Shown in pieces: positions 25,885 through 36,831 of a DNA stretch of 64,000 bases. The notes under the pieces were generated by a model that saw nothing but the letters and a program-made list of their open reading frames with translations, searched no databases and was not told where the DNA came from. The position numbers were made by a program, and so were the translations under genes. Every line of letters starts with the position of its first letter. The first letter of the stretch is position 1. The DNA is from Gordonibacter massiliensis (ex Traore et al. 2017) (GTDB lineage Bacteria; Actinomycetota; Coriobacteriia; Coriobacteriales; Eggerthellaceae): assembly GCA_900170005.1 (NCBI GenBank), contig LT827128.1:868001-932000 (forward strand). The letters are read 5' to 3'.

Positions 25885-28066
25885 ACTCGCCTTCCGCAAC
25901 ATCCGGCGCTCGGTCAAGGACTACGGCGTGTACTTCGTCACGCTCGTGTTCGGCGTCGCGGTGTTCTACGCGTTCAACTCGGTCACGAGCCAGTCCATCC
26001 TGTTCGACCTCGAGGACACGGCGTCGGCCAGCGTGTTCGACATGACCGGCCAGATGCTGGGGATGTTCAGCGTGGTCATCGCCTGCGTGCTGGGCTTCCT
26101 CGTGCTGTACGCGAACGGGTTCCTCATCCGCCGCCGCAAGCAGGAGTTCGGCACCTACCTCATGCTCGGCATGAACCCGTCCAGCGTGTCGGTCATCGTG
26201 CTTCTGGAGACGGTGGCGGTGGGCCTCGTGTCGCTCGTCGTGGGCCTGGCCTTGGGCTTCGCGCTGTCGCAGGGGCTGTCGTTCGTCACGGCGGGGCTGT
26301 TCAACATCCAGATGACGCAGTACCGCTTCGTGTTCTCGACCGACGCCTTCCTGCTGACGCTGGGGTGCTTCGTGATCATCTTCGCCGTGACGGGGCTGTT
26401 CAACACGCTGTCCATCCGGCGCTACAAGCTCATCGACCTGCTGTCGGCCCGTTCGAAGAACGCGCGCTTCCGCGTGCGCAACCCCTGGATCAGCCTCGTC
26501 GGGTTCGTCGCGGCCGTCGGCGTGATCGCGTGGGCGTACGTCACGCTCGTCGACAACGGCCTCCTACAGTTCGACGAGGGGTTCTGGCGGGCCACCGCGC
26601 TCATGGTGGCGGGCACGTTTTTGTTCTTCTGGTCGCTCGCCGGCTTCGTGCTCGCGGTGATCGAGCGCACGCGCGGCGTGTACTTCAAGGGCCTGGCCAT
26701 GTTCACCACGCGCCAGATAGCCAGCAAGGTGAACACGGCTTTCGTGTCGCTGTCGGTGGTGTGCGTTATGCTGTTCTTCTCGCTCACCGTGTTCTCCACG
26801 GGGATGGGCTTGGCGCGCGCGTTCACCGGCAACATCGAAGACGGCACGCTCTACGACGCCACGCTCACGGCGAACGTGTACTTGAACGCGGGCGGCGTCC
26901 ACGACGAGGAGGCGCTCGCGAGCATGAGCGAGGAGGACCGCGCCTACCAGCGGGTGGCCGACGAGAAGGCGGCCGCCATCGCCGCGGACGCCGAGGCCTA
27001 CGACTGGGACATCGCCGCCAAGCTGGCCGACTCCTCGGGCGTGTGGGACGAGCTGGTGGACCGCTTCGCGCAGGTGGACGTGTACCAGACCTCCGACACG
27101 ACCTACGGCGACCTCATGGACCGCTACGGGAAGGACCTGGGCAACGAGAAGCAGAGCGCGGCGGTGCACAAGCAGGGCATCGCGGTGATCGGCGTCTCGC
27201 AGTTCAACGCGCTGGCCGAGATGACGGGGCGGCCCACGGTGGACGTGGGGGAGGACGGTTACGCCGTGAACAACGCCTTCGACGCCACGCAGGCCCTGGC
27301 TGACGCGTCGGCGCGCAAGGGCGAGACGATCGAGGTGGCCGGGCGCATGCTGACGGCCACGGGCGAGCAGCGCAGCCAGCCGACGCAGGATGCGGCGTTC
27401 GCCGCGGACGGGGCGAACTTCATCGTGCCCGATTCGGTGATCGCCGACCTGCGCGCCCAGGGCGTGCGGCCCGACCAGAGCTTCCTCGACATCATGTACA
27501 AGACGGATCGCGTGCAGGGCGATGCGCTGCTCGAGCAGATGCTCGCCGAGACGTCGCCCCCCAGCGCGGAGGTGTCCTCCTCGGGCTGGGCGTTCGGCCC
27601 GAAGCCCTGGCCCGTGACGCTGTCGTTCACGGCCGAGGAGGTGCTCGTCCAATCGAGCGGCATGAACCTCATGATCTCGTACCTGGCGCTCTACATCGGC
27701 TTCGTGTTCCTCATCGCCACGGCCGCGGTGCTGGCCATCCAGCAGCTGTCCGAGACGAGCGACTCGCTGGCGCGCTACAAGGTGCTCGCCGAGATCGGCT
27801 GCGACCGCCGCATGATCTTCCGGTCGCTGCGCGCGCAGGTGCTCGTGTACTTCCTCGTGCCGCTTGCGCTGGCCGTGGCGCACACCGTGTGCGCCGTGAG
27901 CGTCATCAGCGACGCGGTGCTCGAGCAGCTGGGCGTGTCGGTGTTCGAGCCCGCCCTGATGACCGGCGTGCTGGTGGCGGTGGTGTACGGCGCGTATTTG
28001 CTGGTCACGTACTTCGCCAGCAAGGGCATCATCCGCGCGTCGCTCGGCAAGAAGCTCATCGGATAG
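25874..28066 (+). CDS. Bce-type ABC transporter permease (FtsX-like)
   Basis: 730 residues. The layout is that of BceB: an N-terminal MLAKLAFRNIRRSVKDYGVYF, a first helix, groups of membrane segments (to about residue 305), a large extracellular domain (about 330-600) and C-terminal FtsX helices. The big extracellular loop is the presumed peptide-sensing part. It overlaps the ATPase gene. A 58-codon membrane-peptide gene follows after 9 bases. Confidence 0.93.
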
Positions 28067-28075
28067 GGGGAAGGC

Positions 28076-28252
28076 GTGCTTTCGAACGCGTTGCTGGTCG
28101 TGTCGGTGATCGCGCTCGCCATCGTGCTGGTCGCGGGGGTTCGCGCCGTGCTCGAGCGGGGCCTCGCCGGCTTGGGGAAGATGGGGGCGTGGGTGTACGC
28201 GGTGTTCGGCGTGTACGTGCTCGCGTTCGTCGGGTTCCTCGTCGCCCAATGA
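28076..28252 (+). CDS. 58-residue two-helix membrane peptide at the end of the Bce operon
   Basis: GTG start 28076, TGA 28250-28252. GGGGGAAGGC sits just before the GTG, and the gene begins 9 bases after the permease stop. The product has two hydrophobic segments (about 4-21 and 38-56) around a short loop with charged residues (VRAVLERGLAGLGKMG). It shows no family I know. Position, ribosome site and membrane character make it a credible small accessory subunit or regulator of the transporter or kinase, but that is inference. Confidence 0.6.
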   Translation: MLSNALLVVSVIALAIVLVAGVRAVLERGLAGLGKMGAWVYAVFGVYVLAFVGFLVAQ

Positions 28253-28293
28253 GCTTTCGCGCGCCGGCTTTTCCGCACGGCGCGCCGTCCGCC

Positions 28294-28320
28294 GCGGCGA
28301 GGGGAAACCCCTCTCGCCGC
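28294..28320 (+). terminator. GC hairpin after the Bce operon
   Basis: GCGGCGAGGGG, loop AAA, CCCCTCTCGCCGC: an 11-bp stem with a 2-base bulge, followed by a GC-rich stretch and only TTT. Probable end of the transporter transcript. Confidence 0.5.
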
Positions 28321-28349
28321 GCGGCGGCGTTTCTGCTACCATGTTTGCC

Positions 28350-28694
28350 ATGGTTGACTCTCCGAAGACAGCGAAGCGCCGCGCGCGCGAGAAGCGCACC
28401 ATCTCCCAGATGGTGGCGCTGTACTGCGCCGGCAACCACGAGGCGGCCGACCGCACCGAGACGGCGCACTGCGGCGAGCCCGTGTGCCCCGCCTGCGCGG
28501 CCGTCGACGCGTACGCGGTCCTGCGCACCGAGCGCTGCCGCAAGATGGAGGTCAAAACGTCGTGCGAGCAGTGCGGCAACCATTGCTACGCCCCCGAGAA
28601 GCGCGAGGAGATCCGCGCCGTCATGCGCTACGCCGGTCCGCGCATGCTGGGCAAGCACCCCGTCGCCGCCGTGCGCCACCTGCTGGGATGCTGA
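28350..28694 (+). CDS. YgbA-family (nitrous oxide-stimulated promoter) Cys-rich protein
   Basis: 114 residues. The family pattern is clear: REKRTISQMVALYC near the N-terminus, Cys pairs in CPACAAVDAYAVLRTERC and CEQCGNHCYAPEKREEIR, and VMRYAGPRMLGKHPV near the end. In enterobacteria the ygbA gene is induced by nitrosative stress; the Cys pattern suggests metal binding. Two in-frame ATGs exist (28341, 28350). The second is preferred because TACCAT (28337-28342) ends 7 nt before it and no ribosome site is present, as in other probable leaderless genes here. Confidence 0.82.
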   Translation: MVDSPKTAKRRAREKRTISQMVALYCAGNHEAADRTETAHCGEPVCPACAAVDAYAVLRTERCRKMEVKTSCEQCGNHCYAPEKREEIRAVMRYAGPRMLGKHPVAAVRHLLGC

Positions 28695-28827
28695 ATCCCC
28701 AGTCGTTCCCGTCCGTTTTATAAATCGTTAACGTTCCGTTTCCTTGCGTGTCGCCCCGGCGTTTCGTTCAGGGTACAATGGTCGGAATGGTTTTGGGGAG
28801 GGCGTCGGCGGCAGCGGAAGGGCGGGC

Positions 28828-30966
28828 ATGTTCAACAAGGTCAACGAATGGTTCGCCCGTTTGGAGGACGTCATGTCGTTCCAGGCCATTCGCCAGGGCC
28901 TCATCCTCACCATACCCGTGCTGCTCGTGGGGTCGTTCTGCCTCATCTTCCTGAACCTTCCGATCGCGCCGTACCAGGACATGCTCGTGTCGCTGCCCTG
29001 GCTCGAGGGCGTGCTGCGGCTCGTGTACAACGCCACGATGGGCATCTTCTCCCTGTACGTGGCCGTGGCCATAGCCCTTCGCTACGCGAACGCCTGCGCC
29101 GACCGCTTCGGCGACTTCTTCGTGCAAGGCGCGCCCTTCGCGGCGCTCGCGTCCTACCTCATGTTCGTGGGCTTCGGCTCCGAGGGCTTCGACTGGGCGG
29201 TGCTCAGCACGCGCTCGCTGTTCATCGCCATCGTGTGCGGGCTGGCGTCGTCGATGCTGTACTGCCGGCTCGTGCGCATGAAGCGCTCTCGAAGGCTGTA
29301 CGGCGACGGCATGGACAGCGTGTTCAACCAGGCCGTCGCGGGGCTCGTGCCCATAGCGGTCGTCATCGTGCTGTTCGGGGCGGTGAACGTTTCCGTGGCC
29401 CAGATCGCGGGCGTCGACAGCGTGGAGGAGCTGTTCTTCCAAGGCGTGAGCGCCCTGTTCCCGCTGGCCACGGCCACGTTGGCGAGCGGGCTTCTCTACC
29501 TGCTCATGAACAACGTCATGTGGTTCTTCGGCATCCACGGGGGCAACATGCTCGACAGCGTCGCCCAGAGCGTGTTCGTGCCCGGCACGGCCGCCAACGC
29601 GGCGGCGCTCGCGGCGGGCGGCGAGCCCGCGCAGGTCGTCACGAAGACGTTCTTGGACGTGTTCGCCTCGATCGGCGGCGCCGGTGCGCTGCTGTCGCTG
29701 CTCGTGGCCATCCTGCTGTTCGGAAAGCGCCGCAGCTCACGCCGCCTGTCCTCGTTCGCGGCCGTGCCCATGTTCTTCAACATCAGCGAGATCATGATGT
29801 TCGGCTTGCCGGTCGTGTGGAACCCGGCGCTGTTCGTGCCGTTCATCGTCGTTCCCCTGGTGAACATGACGGTGTCCTACGCGGCCATGGCCGTCGGCCT
29901 CGTGCCGCCCGTGTCCGTGGACGTGTCGTGGACCACGCCGCCGCTCGTGGGCGGCTACGTGGCCACCGGGTCCTTGTCCGGCGCGGTGCTGCAGCTGGTG
30001 TGCATCGCCTTGGGCACGGCGCTCTACCTGCCCTTCCTGCGCCGCTACGAGCGGGCGGCCGACGATCGCGCCCGGGCGGGGTACGTCGCGCTGCTGGCCT
30101 CCTTCCAGGAGGACGAGCGCGCGGGCCGCGACTCGAAGCTCATGGCCGCCCCCGGCTCGCCGGGGGCCGTGGCCCGCTCGCTCGCCGAGGACGTGCGCGC
30201 GCTCGTGCTCGAGCGCACGTTCGAGCTGCGCTACCAGCCGCAGTTCGACGCGTCGGGCGAGGCGGTCGGCGCGGAGGCGCTGCTGCGGTTCGAGCACCCC
30301 GTCTTCGGCTCGCTGTACCCGCCCATCGTCATCGAGCTGGCGAAGGAGGCGGGCATCGGCGGCGATTTGGAGCGCGCCGTGTTCGACCGGGCCCTCGACG
30401 ACGCGCAGCGGGCGGAGGCGCTCGCACACGCCGGCGTCCTGCGTCCGGGCTTCGACGTCAGCGTGAACGCCACGGCCGCGATGCTGCAGGACGAGGCGTG
30501 CGTCGACTTCATCATCGCCGCGTTCCGCGCCCGCGGCCTCGACGAGGGCCGCGTGGTGGTGGAGGCGACGGAGCGGGAGGCGCTGCGCTGGGACGCGGGG
30601 GCCTCGGCGCTGCTGCACCGTTTGGCGGACGCGGGCATCCCGCTGGCCATCGACGACTTCTCCATGGGGCGCACGTCCTTCCAGTACCTGGAGACCAGCG
30701 TGTTCTCCGTCGTGAAGCTGGACGGCACCATCGCCAAGGGCGTCATGGAGAACGAGCGCTACGCCGAGATCGTGGCATCCATCACGCGCCTGTCCGAGCA
30801 GCTGGGCTTCACGGTGCTGGCGGAGTACGTGGAGACGGCCGAGCAGCGCGACCGCCTCGTCGCGCTGGGCTGCTCGTACTTCCAGGGCTACCTGTACGCG
30901 CCCGCGCTGCCGTTCGACGACATGGTCGAGCTCGCCGGAGCGTCGCGGTCGGCTCCGGCCGCCTGA
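28828..30966 (+). CDS. PTS EIIC-like membrane domain fused to an EAL phosphodiesterase domain
   Basis: 712 residues. The first ~410 resemble a lactose/cellobiose-type PTS EIIC: many membrane helices, WFFGIHGGNMLDS, and NISEIMMFGLPVVWNP. The C-terminal ~250 form an EAL domain with all usual catalytic positions: Glu483 (AEALLRF), VSVNAT, VEATE, Asp609-Asp610 (IDDFSMG), KLDGTI, AEYVET and QGYLYAP. It should hydrolyse cyclic-di-GMP, perhaps in response to sugar binding by the membrane domain. No EIIA or EIIB domain is present. Start 28828 has GGAAGGGCGG upstream and TACAAT at 28774-28779 as a possible -10. Confidence 0.9.
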   Translation: MFNKVNEWFARLEDVMSFQAIRQGLILTIPVLLVGSFCLIFLNLPIAPYQDMLVSLPWLEGVLRLVYNATMGIFSLYVAVAIALRYANACADRFGDFFVQGAPFAALASYLMFVGFGSEGFDWAVLSTRSLFIAIVCGLASSMLYCRLVRMKRSRRLYGDGMDSVFNQAVAGLVPIAVVIVLFGAVNVSVAQIAGVDSVEELFFQGVSALFPLATATLASGLLYLLMNNVMWFFGIHGGNMLDSVAQSVFVPGTAANAAALAAGGEPAQVVTKTFLDVFASIGGAGALLSLLVAILLFGKRRSSRRLSSFAAVPMFFNISEIMMFGLPVVWNPALFVPFIVVPLVNMTVSYAAMAVGLVPPVSVDVSWTTPPLVGGYVATGSLSGAVLQLVCIALGTALYLPFLRRYERAADDRARAGYVALLASFQEDERAGRDSKLMAAPGSPGAVARSLAEDVRALVLERTFELRYQPQFDASGEAVGAEALLRFEHPVFGSLYPPIVIELAKEAGIGGDLERAVFDRALDDAQRAEALAHAGVLRPGFDVSVNATAAMLQDEACVDFIIAAFRARGLDEGRVVVEATEREALRWDAGASALLHRLADAGIPLAIDDFSMGRTSFQYLETSVFSVVKLDGTIAKGVMENERYAEIVASITRLSEQLGFTVLAEYVETAEQRDRLVALGCSYFQGYLYAPALPFDDMVELAGASRSAPAA

Positions 30967-31037
30967 CGCGCCGCCCGCGCGGGCATCCGCCTGACGGAAA
31001 GCGAACGAATTGTGCGCATCGTTTGAACGCTTGAACA

Positions 31038-31082
31038 CGAACGGATGTTTTCGCAAATTCATTCCCCGCTCTGCGCTAGAAT
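31038..31082 (+). promoter_or_regulatory. uvrA promoter with candidate LexA (SOS) box
   Basis: CGAACGGATGTTTT (31038-31051) matches 13 of 14 positions of the Gram-positive LexA consensus CGAACRNRYGTTYG. A TAGAAT -10 lies at 31077-31082. In the leader, GGAAT (31095), ATTCCAG (31107-31113) and CTGGAAT (31130-31136) could form alternative stems. Confidence 0.5.
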
Positions 31083-31189
31083 GAACGATTGCACGGAATT
31101 GATAGTATTCCAGTATCCATATACGCGGTCTGGAATCGAGGAGCGCGCCGCCACGGCCGCGAGCCATACGAGAAAGAGCGATAAGCAAC

Positions 31190-34066
<2,877 letters not shown>

Positions 34067-34255
34067 GGTTCCGCGGGCCTACGGCTCGCGGAACCTCTCG
34101 ACGCTGCGGCCCGCCTTTGCTGACTTACTAGCGTCAACCTGCGCGTTCGTTCTCGCGCTGCGCCCTCGCACGGATCGCCTTGCTCGCCTGCTAGGGTGAC
34201 CTGGGCGGCAGATTTCGTGCTCGTGCGAACGGCAGCGTTCTGCAGAGAAAGCCGC
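34067..34255 (+). repeat. Composite structured repeat, copy 3 (truncated, downstream of uvrA)
   Basis: It starts at the base after the uvrA TAA. Stem A: GGTTCCGCGGGCC (34067-34079), loop TAC, GGCTCGCGGAACC (34083-34095), 13 pairs with one G-T. CTCGACGCTGCGGCCCG follows as in copies 1 and 2, but stem B is missing and the sequence jumps to GCTGACTTACTA (about 34109). A diverged module fragment (ACCTGGGCGGCAG) follows near 34199. Stem A may end uvrA transcription. Confidence 0.7.
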
Positions 34256-34276
34256 ATGTCTCATAGACCCCTGTAG

Positions 34277-34372
34277 GGGCGCTCTCCAGAGCGCCCGCTC
34301 GCGCGAAGCGCGAGAATGCGGGCCTCGGTTGCTTTTCCGGCTTCGCCGGAACGGGCGCTCTGGAGAGCGCCC
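34277..34372. repeat. Inverted pair of the GGGCGCTC palindrome modules
   Basis: GGGCGCTCTCCAGAGCGCCC (34277-34296, reverse orientation, preceded by CCTGTAG) and GGGCGCTCTGGAGAGCGCCC (34353-34372, forward, followed by CTACGG). These are the same near-palindromes found inside composite copies 1 and 2, here arranged head to head. Confidence 0.75.
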
Positions 34373-34405
34373 CTACGGTCAACATGGGCGGCCTTCGGCT
34401 CCCTT

Positions 34406-34518
34406 TGTCATCCTGAACGGAGCGCCACGGGCGCGGAGTCGAAGGATCTTCGAGCAGTGAAGATCCTCTTTGCCGAAGATCCTTCGACTCCGGCCTACGG
34501 CCTCCGCTCAGGATGACA
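34406..34518. repeat. Long foldback element with TGTCATCCTGA ends
   Basis: The 17-base ends at 34406-34422 and 34502-34518 are inverted repeats with one mismatch. Inside, GGAGTCGAAGGATCTTCG (34435-34452) pairs perfectly with 34474-34491. The ends match the shorter element at 4831-4892. The remaining gap to the next gene (34519-34716) has the promoter TTTACC (34633-34638), 17-base spacer, GACAAT (34656-34661). Confidence 0.8.
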
Positions 34519-34716
34519 GAGGGGAGCGGCCTTCGGCTCGCCGCTCTGCGCTGCCTCCCTGCGCCCGCTTCGCGTGCTCGGGGCGTCGGGGGTTCCGCTT
34601 CGGATTTTACCGGAATCTTGCCGAATACCTCCTTTACCTGATGGCGCGCTCGTGCGACAATGCCCTGCGGCCTTTTCCGGCCCATCGAAATCATCCAAAG
34701 CGAAAGGGCGGGGCAC

Positions 34717-36246
34717 GTGGCTGAAACGACGGAGGGCCGGCATCTGGCGCGCGGCATCGTATGCGCGTTGGCGGGCGGGGTGTGCTGGGGCTTCTCGGGC
34801 ACGTGCGCGCAGCTGCTCATGCACGACTACGGCGCTCCGGCCGAGTGGATCACCTGCGTGCGCATGGTCATCGCCGCCGCGTTCTTCCTGTTCCTCACCG
34901 CGGTCAAGGACTGGCGCGACCTAGTGGCCGTGTTCCGCGACCGCCGCTCCCTCCTCCAAATCGCGTTGTTCGCCGTGTTCGGCGTGCTGCTCACCCAGAT
35001 GAGCTATCTGAACGCCATCAAGTACACGAGCGCCGGCGTGGGCACCACCATCGAGCAGATCGGGCTCGTGCTCATCATGCTTTACGTGTGCGTGCGCGGC
35101 AGGCGCCTGCCGCGCCTGCGCGAGGCTCTGGGCTTGGCATGCGCGCTCGGCGGCATGGTGCTCATCGCGACGCAGGGGGAGCTCGACCAGCTGGCCATCC
35201 CGCCCGAGGGCCTGGGGTGGGGGCTCGTGTCGGCCGTGGCGCTGGCGTTCTACACGCTCATGCCCGTGCGCGTGCTCAAGAAGTGGGGCGCCATGCTGGT
35301 CACGGGGCTCGCCATGCTGTTCGGCGGCTCGGCGGCCTCGCTGGTCGTGCAGCCGTGGGCGATCCCGGTGCAGCTCACGGGCGGGGCGCTCGCGGCGCTG
35401 GTGGCCATCGTGCTGGTGGGCACGCTCGGCGCCTACATGCTCTACCTGCAGGGCGTCGCCGACGCCGGCCCGGTGAAGGCGAGCCTTCTGTGCTGCGTCG
35501 AGCCGGTGTCGGCCATGGTGCTGGCGCTGTTCTGGCTGCACACGCCCGTGTCGATGTGGGATATCGCGGGCTGCGGCCTCATCGTGGTCATGATCTTCCT
35601 CGTCACCGAGCGCGAGAAGCGCCCGCAGGCGGCGGAGGGGGGAGCCCCCGCGCCGGCCGCCGCCTTCGACGACCCGCCGCTGTTCGCCGGGCGCGCGTCG
35701 GTGCTGGGATACTACACCAGCCGCCCGGCCCGCCGCGAGGACTTCGACCGGGTGTCCGCGCTGCTCGACGCGGGGCACGAGACGTTCGCCGCGCTCGGCA
35801 TCGACGAGGGGCGCAAGAAGTACCCCTCGGCGCGCCGCCTCATGCACAGCATCAAGAACGGCACCACGCACGTGGTGGAGGACGCGCACGGCCGCATGAT
35901 AGCCGTGTTCGCCGTGTCGTTCTCGCCCGACAAGAGCTACGCGGGCGGGGCGGGCGCCGCCTGGCTCACCGATTCCGACGCCGAGCCCCAGCCCTACGCC
36001 GAGCTGCACTGGGTGTCGGTGGCGCCCGAGGCGCGCCGGAGGGGCGTGGGCATGTTCATCCTGGAGACGGCCGACCGCATCGCGCGCGCCGGGGGCCGCC
36101 AGAGCATCCGCGCCGACGTCTACGAGCGCAACGTGCCCATCCAGAAGCTGCTCGAGAAGCACGGCTACGCGCCGTGCGGCACCATATCCATGAAGGACGT
36201 GTTCGGGCGGCGCAAGGTGCGCGCCGCCTACGAGCGCATGCTCTAG
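34717..36246 (+). CDS. EamA (DMT) transporter fused to a GNAT acetyltransferase, paralogue A
   Basis: 509 residues. Residues ~8-300 are a two-repeat EamA/DMT exporter with about ten helices (GGVCWGFSGTCAQLL, CVEPVSAMVLALFWL). After a Pro/Ala linker comes a GNAT domain: LHWVSVAPEARRRGVGMFILETADRIA (acetyl-CoA loop RRRGVG) and DVYERNVPIQKLLEKHGYAPCG. The GTG start is chosen for GAAAGGGCGGGG upstream and because leader length from the shared promoter matches paralogue B (56 versus 58 bases from the -10). The two genes are tandem paralogues. A linked role, such as acetylating and exporting one metabolite, is a guess. Confidence 0.85.
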   Translation: MAETTEGRHLARGIVCALAGGVCWGFSGTCAQLLMHDYGAPAEWITCVRMVIAAAFFLFLTAVKDWRDLVAVFRDRRSLLQIALFAVFGVLLTQMSYLNAIKYTSAGVGTTIEQIGLVLIMLYVCVRGRRLPRLREALGLACALGGMVLIATQGELDQLAIPPEGLGWGLVSAVALAFYTLMPVRVLKKWGAMLVTGLAMLFGGSAASLVVQPWAIPVQLTGGALAALVAIVLVGTLGAYMLYLQGVADAGPVKASLLCCVEPVSAMVLALFWLHTPVSMWDIAGCGLIVVMIFLVTEREKRPQAAEGGAPAPAAAFDDPPLFAGRASVLGYYTSRPARREDFDRVSALLDAGHETFAALGIDEGRKKYPSARRLMHSIKNGTTHVVEDAHGRMIAVFAVSFSPDKSYAGGAGAAWLTDSDAEPQPYAELHWVSVAPEARRRGVGMFILETADRIARAGGRQSIRADVYERNVPIQKLLEKHGYAPCGTISMKDVFGRRKVRAAYERML

Positions 36247-36831
36247 GCGCGTCGCGCGAATTGGGCTTACAGCCGCAGCCGGATTTTGCCGCGTTTCCTG
36301 AAAATCGGATCGTTTTGGTCAAAAAAGACGTTATTAGGGGGTTCGGCGAGGCTGCGTTTCCGGCTCGCCTTCCGTTTGCGGGCTTGTCGATCGCCTGGCC
36401 TGCGATTATGTCAAGCGCCTAAAATCGTGGTTTGAGCTTCGTGGTGCCCTGGCGTTTCAAAACCCCCTAATATCGTGATTTTTGACCAAGCTGAGCGAAA
36501 TTTAAGGAAGCGAGGCGGAAAAGGACTCGAGAGCGGCGCTCCGAAGCCGCCTTGCCGCCGGCGGTGACCGCGCGTCCGGCGCCCTCGAGCTCCGAGAGGT
36601 TCGACCAACGGTTGCGCGAAATCCGGCAGCGCGTCTCGCCGCCCGGCGCGCCGGGCGGCCGCGGCGCCAGACACGGTTGAGACGCCGACGTCCGCGCTGT
36701 TTTGCGCACTCGCTCAAAAACACGGTAAAAGACTCGTCAAAGCCCTTTACCGGGGTGGGCTTCCGTGCGACAATGCGCTGATGGATCGCAACGGGAACGC
36801 GAGTTCCCGCGAGAAGAGGAAAGGGGGAGCC
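36247..36831. other. Intergenic region between the two EamA-GNAT genes
   Basis: This 585-base gap is less GC-rich in its first half. It carries the inverted repeat at 36317-36487 (separate entry) and the paralogue B promoter: TTTACC (36746-36751), 17-base spacer, GACAAT (36769-36774), the same hexamers and spacing as for paralogue A. GGGAAC-GCGA-GTTCCC (36792-36807) is a small hairpin in the leader. No gene is supported. Confidence 0.6.
36317..36487. repeat. 171-base element bounded by 27-base inverted repeats
   Basis: Bases 36317-36343 and 36461-36487 are inverted repeats matching at 24 of 27 positions, both containing TATTAGGGGGTT or its complement. A third, shorter relative (CCTAAAATCGTGGTTTGA) lies at 36418-36435. 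The sequence is clearly less GC-rich than its surroundings. It may be a non-autonomous mobile element or a regulatory repeat. Confidence 0.65.

Noticed and set aside
36781-36831. Earlier ATG of EamA-GNAT paralogue B, 6 nt after the -10
   Set aside because: Paralogue A has the same promoter and a similar leader without this ATG, and a strong ribosome site supports 36832. It remains possible as a minor leaderless form.
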